From positions 188,001 to 198,559 of the forward strand of contig JBBHKE010000420.1 of assembly GCA_037447655.1 (NCBI GenBank): a stretch of 10,559 nt of DNA. Reading direction: 5' to 3'. Below the pieces are notes generated by a model that was given only the letters and a program-made list of their open reading frames with translations, was not told the origin of the DNA and made no database searches. Position numbers and translations under genes: made by a program. Positions 7,138 to 10,559 of the stretch are shown here, piece by piece. This DNA comes from Zygnema cylindricum (Eukaryota > Streptophyta > Zygnematophyceae > Zygnematales > Zygnemataceae). Every line of letters starts with the position of its first letter. Positions within the stretch are counted from its first letter, which is position 1.

Positions 7138-8222
7138 CTAAATGAATCACCGACTTCACATGCTTACGAATTGTTGCTACAATTTAACAAAATTTGCTTG
7201 TTAAAAGAATTAAAAGCAAGAGTGTAAAGGATGCAAGAGAAATAAAGAGAATGGAGGAAAGAACATGTGGCAAAAAGACGTACAAACTTGAAGCTTCACC
7301 AAAATACGGTTTAAGAAAATTAAGTGAAAGGTGACGATTAAAATGATAATTTTGATAAAAAAAATGGCAAATGTGCCTGATTTTTAACACTTTGCCATAA
7401 TAAGTGCAATTAGATGAATTCTTCATTCGAAAACTTCTACTATAATTTCCCTTCCGTCATTGATTCACTTTCTTTACGTATTTGAATAGTTTTGTCTCCT
7501 GCTTACCACTTTCTGCTTTTGGAAATAAGCGTCCAACTTTTCACCTGTCGCTGTATCATATGTCACACTTTTCACCAATCTATTTCCTCTCGTTCATCAT
7601 GGAGATTTTATGAGAAGAATTAAAAGCATTCTGGTTGAGAAAATTTTGAAGATTTTAAATTTTACAAATGGTTCAAACTTGGTTTCAATGCCTGCGTCTG
7701 CATAGGCAAAACTGCAGATTGACAAATTTATCGTCATTTTCTCGTCATTTTCTTTATATTCTCCACTACAATTTAAAACTTTTGATTTCATGATTTATGC
7801 TTATATTTTATTGTTGCAATGCCTGAATAGAAGCACATCCGTCTCAATTGCAACTTCTTTAGGTGAAAGTACAAAATCATTAAAAAAACATATCAAACAA
7901 TATGAGGATTTGAAGGATAAGAGTCAACATATTTCGACAAGGATGGTAATGGGCCGTCATGTGTATAAGCCAAATGCACAATCCTCATTAGTACAGGGAA
8001 AATGATACACTCAGGTTAAACAACCATATCTAAGTTCAAAATAGATAAACAATTTGTCCAGGTTTGAACAAGTGAATTATATTTCTCTTGTTTTGCCACA
8101 AATCAAAAGGGAAGGTAGACGAATAGAAGAGAGAACTGTTTTGGAGGATTTGTTTACAAAAATTTTACTGCATGGGCACTTGCATGGGCAGGTGAATTGT
8201 TTTGATGTCATAGGCATTTTTC
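7138..8222 (+). repeat. Right arm of 1.09-kb inverted duplication
   Basis: This is the inverted partner of 6025-7109. About 650 bp upstream of the ATG at 7790 is non-coding or 5' flank, and 7790-8222 is the start of the PPR-SMR pseudogene. Coding similarity continues past 8222 without interruption, so this arm is in its original position and the left arm is the derived copy. Within the arm, CATGGGCACTTG/CATGGGCAGGTG (8171-8194) is a 12-bp imperfect tandem duplication not seen in the left arm. A short frame at 7188-7331 (48 codons, with the run RMEERTCGKKTYKLE) is partly open in both arms, but the evidence that it is coding is weak. Confidence 0.93.
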
Positions 8223-8725
8223 TGAATATCAATACTGAAGTTGTTTTTGCTGTTAGTTTTTTCCAGTGGGCTAGTAGCCAATCTAGATTCCAAGTAGACA
8301 GGTATGTCCTTGGTTCTCTCTTGAGGATTATAGGAAAAGCAAAGGAAACGACTATTTTAGATCACTTGTTTTCTCACTTTAGTTTGTTGATTGGTCAGCG
8401 CTAGATGTGGTTGTATTTACAAAAGCTATGAGAGCTTTTAATGAAGCTCACCATAACACAAAATGTTGGCAACCTACCAGCAGATGTTGGATATGGGGGT
8501 TTATCCAAACCACTATACTTTTAGGCAAGTACGAACTTTATATAAAACTGTTTGAGTATTGGCACTGGAAATAATAATGCATCTCAAAATAACTTCTAAC
8601 TGTTGGAGATCTGGGCAATTTTTTGACGCCGTTCATCATTTGGAAAAAATCATCATCTCTACTCCACTATGCTTCTATGCTCATTACATCACTGTCTGAT
8701 TGGTGGTGTTCACTATATTTACTTG

Positions 8726-8877
8726 TTTGTTTTTTATATCACCAACAGTATGTGCTTCATTATAGGATGTTTTTAAAACTCTTTGTATCCTTATCGGCTT
8801 TTGTTTTTTATATCACCAACAGTATGTGCTTCATTATAGGATGTTTTTAAAACTCTTTGTATCCTTATCGGCTTTTG
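8726..8877 (+). repeat. Exact 74-bp tandem duplication in putative intron
   Basis: 8726-8799 and 8800-8873 are identical by eye, and the identity runs on four bases to 8877. It begins TTTGTTTTTTATATCACC and contains AACAGTATGTGCTTCATT. The absence of differences implies a recent duplication, or an assembly or replication slip. It lies between two coding-like blocks of the PPR pseudogene. The open frame running through it repeats YHQQYVLHY-type residues purely because of the duplication. Confidence 0.9.
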
Positions 8878-8880
8878 CAG
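8878..8880 (+). other. Possible splice acceptor (CTTTTGCAG)
   Basis: The sequence TTATCGGCTTTTGCAG ends a pyrimidine-biased stretch exactly where PPR coding similarity resumes in a new frame (GTTGTAATT.., read VVI*ALVKS, then CTIQALSFCQKM). Coding-like sequence before it stops near 8697. A donor was not clearly identified; candidates are GT dinucleotides at about 8701-8710. Many PPR genes lack introns, so an insertion into an intronless gene is an alternative. Confidence 0.4.
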
Positions 8881-9118
8881 TGTTGTAATTTGAGCTTTGG
8901 TAAAATCCAGATGTACTATACAAGCGCTGAGTTTCTGTCAAAAGATGAAGGATTGGAACTGCAAAGTAGATTCTCGTTTATTTGAAGAGCTCATTGGACT
9001 GGATGGAAAGAAGAAAAAGTTTTATAATGTGAAAGCAATTCTTAGAGAGATGGTGGCCAATAGACTAAATTCGGATGTAATTATATTCAATAGGGTGGTG
9101 CAAGCATACTGTGCAGTA

Positions 9119-9232
9119 AATCATGGCGAGGAGGCACTAAAGGTACTTGAAAGTACAAAAATAGCAAATGTTTGGAATGGCGAGGAGGCACTAAAAGTAC
9201 TTGAAAGTATGAAAAAAACAAATGTTTTTCCT
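9119..9232 (+). repeat. In-frame 54-bp duplication within PPR units
   Basis: GGCGAGGAGGCACTAAA occurs at 9125 and again at 9179, a period of exactly 54 bp (18 codons). The two translated copies begin GEEALKVLESTKIANV and GEEALKVLESMKKTNV. A PPR unit is normally about 35 residues, so the 18-residue copy adds roughly one extra helix rather than a full repeat, which would disturb the solenoid. The copies differ at several bases, so it is older than the 74-bp duplication at 8726. Confidence 0.85.
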
Positions 9233-9898
9233 AACAGTTTAACATATACCATTATGATTCGTCACTTCTCCAAGGGCGATAATAAAGATTAGATGGAGGC
9301 TTTACTTCATGACGCACAGGACAAAAAGCTGCAGTTACTTTGTAGTTGTTATAATGCCTATATAGACATGTACCTGAGAAACGGAGATATCGCCGATGTT
9401 GAGAATCTCATGGCCACCATGACGTCGGGTACAAGTACACCTGACCAAAGAACATATTTGACTTTGATCTTTGGCTATGTAAAAAGGAATATGTTTGAAG
9501 AGGCGAAGTCAAAGATGGCAATTATGAAGAGCAAATTTGGAAGTGTTACAGCTCTTTCATATGATGCTCCTCTAAACCTTTGCCTAGATTGTGACACAGA
9601 AGACGCAGTTAGGGGTCTAGTAGATTGTATGGAATTTAGTGGCCACTGGCTGCATGGAATGCTTGTGCAGTTGTTGACAGCTCCACATAATATATGTAAA
9701 AAAGATCATTTATAGAAAACAATATGCGAGGAACTCGTTAAACTGCGGGTTGAAGAGGCTGTTGTAACACATGTATTAATAATGTCGGTAGTTTCTTTTT
9801 TGGCGAAGATGGGACTGAAATACCGTGCTTGGCGATTTTGGATAGAATCTCGATCGCAACGTTTTCTAGGTCGTGTGCAGTATCAAACTACAGATGTT

Positions 9899-10215
9899 TG
9901 GATTATAGATCGTCATTCCTAAAACTCGTAGCAATCGTAGTTATTCTTAAAGCTGAGCTCTCACTACTACATAAGATTTTCAACAAAACTAATATCCCAA
10001 GGCACATTCATATCAATACAGGTTGGGGCCGGAGTAGGCAACTCCCGATTGATGGCAACACTCTTCAAAAGGAAGTGGCGAGTTTCTTGAAGCAATTTCA
10101 CTTACCATGTCACAAGCTCCAAGGAAATGGTCGGAAGTATATCGCTTCTGGTCAAGCAGTGTGGATGTGGTTGGAGGAAACGAGTAAAAAAGTGATACTT
10201 TATGAATTGCCTTAA
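9899..10215 (+). other. SMR domain remnant of the PPR-SMR pseudogene
   Basis: SMR domains start with an LDLH-type motif and carry a TGxG motif near the middle. Here WIIDRH (9899-9916) fits the LDLH position with Arg in place of the hydrophobic residue, and is followed at once by a stop at 9920 and a frame change. The domain resumes in the next frame as KLVAIVVILKAELSLLHKIF, then INTGWGR (10012-10032), KEVASFLKQFHLP, GNGRKYIASGQAVWMWL and a TAA at 10213-10215. The INTGWG form and the GNxGRxxxxG ending resemble the GUN1-like group of plant PPR-SMR proteins. Nuclease or RNA-binding activity is known for some family members but cannot apply to this broken copy. Confidence 0.75.
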
Positions 10216-10330
10216 AATTGCTTTCTCGGCATCAATAATGATCTGCAAGCAACTCCTTTGCTTAATTGAAAATTGTCATTTTCAATCTGGTTTTTCTGTT
10301 TTCATGTGGTGGCTACTTTCTGATGTCTTT
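10216..10330. other. 3' flank of the pseudogene
   Basis: AT-rich sequence after the terminal TAA with no clear polyadenylation signal of AATAAA type (CAATAATGATC at about 10231 is the nearest). It leads into the CT tract. Confidence 0.35.
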
Positions 10331-10559
10331 CTACCTCTCCCTCCCCTCTCTTTTTTCCCGCTCCCTCCCCCTCTTCCCCTCCCTCCCCCTATTCGCTCCC
10401 TCCCCCTCTCCCGCTCCCTCCGTTTCTCCGCTCCCTCTCTCCCTCTCCTCCCTCTCTCCTTCCTCTCCCTCTTCCCCTCCTTTTTCCTCTCCCCCTCCCT
10501 CTCCTCCCTCCCTCTCCCTCTGCCTCTCACTCTCCTTTTCCCTCTCTGTCCCCCTCCCC
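10331..10559 (+). repeat. Long CCCTCT-type pyrimidine tract
   Basis: A nearly pure C/T stretch of about 230 bp made of CTCCCT, CCCTCTCC and CTTCCC words runs off the end of the window. The Arg/Glu/Gly-rich open frame on the opposite strand is a low-complexity artefact. Tracts like this can form triplex (H-DNA) structure. Confidence 0.88.

Larger units (their letters stand above)
7790..10215 (+). pseudogene. PPR-SMR protein pseudogene (organelle RNA-metabolism family)
   Basis: This is a broken gene for a pentatricopeptide repeat protein with a C-terminal SMR domain. Intact relatives (for example GUN1, pTAC2, SVR7/ATP4) act in chloroplasts or mitochondria, but I cannot say which is the closest. 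The start at 7790 is chosen because both arms of the inverted duplication keep this ATG and frame. The N-terminus is rich in Ser, Thr and Leu, like an organelle transit peptide. PPR-like units follow: LDVVVFTKAMRAF (8401 on), MLATYQQMLDMGVYPN (8463 on), GQFFDAVHHLEKI (about 8613), VIIFNRVVQAYC (about 9078), YNAYIDMYLRNGDI (about 9350) and TYLTLIFGYVKR (about 9453). An SMR domain closes the protein. Damage: stops at 8003, 8042, 8553, 8697, 8891, 9290, 9713 and 9920, and frame changes near 8385, 8455 and 9920. The stop at 8697 could lie at or near an intron ending at 8880. The extent, about 800 codons including any intron, fits the family. Expression as protein is very unlikely. Confidence 0.85.

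Noticed and set aside
6822-7426. Paired frames beginning MKNSSNC in both arms (plus strand 6822-7037, minus strand 7426-7184)
   Set aside because: They match because the arms are an inverted duplication. Differences are mostly non-synonymous, the ends differ by frameshift, and no family is recognised, so I treat them as non-coding flank.
6025-8222. Inverted-repeat transposon (foldback or MITE-like) carrying a gene fragment
   Set aside because: The gene continues past the right arm without a break, no target-site duplication is seen at 6025/8222, and no transposase or known terminal motif is present. Local inverted duplication explains it better.
10282-10530. Arg/Glu/Gly-rich minus-strand open frame
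   Set aside because: Translation of the CT-rich microsatellite; low complexity only.

Overview
The window looks like nuclear DNA of a land plant with a large, repeat-rich genome. The evidence is low GC, long T-rich and CT-rich tracts, degenerate TTTTTAGGG/CCCTAAA-like motifs resembling the plant telomere repeat, no operon-like or compact gene organisation, and the remains of a pentatricopeptide repeat (PPR) protein with a C-terminal small MutS-related (SMR) domain, a class typical of plant organelle RNA metabolism. Species cannot be named from the sequence. I see no intact protein-coding gene.

Layout. 1-2330 is moderate-GC intergenic DNA with many CGTCAC/GTGACG motifs and several short perfect hairpins, but no recognisable gene. 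2330-5800 is AT-rich simple and degenerate repeat DNA: a 600-bp T tract with TTTTTAGGG-like spacing, a degenerate minisatellite (3555-4045), a tandem array whose units carry perfect GTAC...GTAC palindromes (4388-4516), a 2 x 30-bp duplication, an AAATAAATCC minisatellite (4917-5133), and CT and GA tracts.

6025-8222 is the most interesting structure: a near-perfect inverted duplication with two arms of about 1085 bp each (6025-7109 and 7138-8222) around a 28-bp spacer. By hand alignment the arms are roughly 85-92% identical. The right arm is the 5' flank plus N-terminal coding part of the PPR-SMR gene, which continues to about 10215. The left arm is an inverted copy of the same segment, so an antisense fragment of the gene lies head-to-head with the gene itself. 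A transcript across both arms would fold into a long imperfect hairpin.

7790-10215 is the PPR-SMR pseudogene. It has a plausible conserved start and transit-peptide-like N-terminus, several PPR units, and an SMR domain with an INTGWGR motif, but it is broken by premature stops and frameshifts. The left-arm copy has sense codons at two positions where the right arm has stops, and the reverse holds at a third. This suggests that the inverted duplication occurred before the gene was lost. Two recent-looking duplications lie inside the pseudogene: 74 bp exact, ending at a possible splice acceptor, and 54 bp in frame. The window ends in a long (CCCTCT)-like tract.
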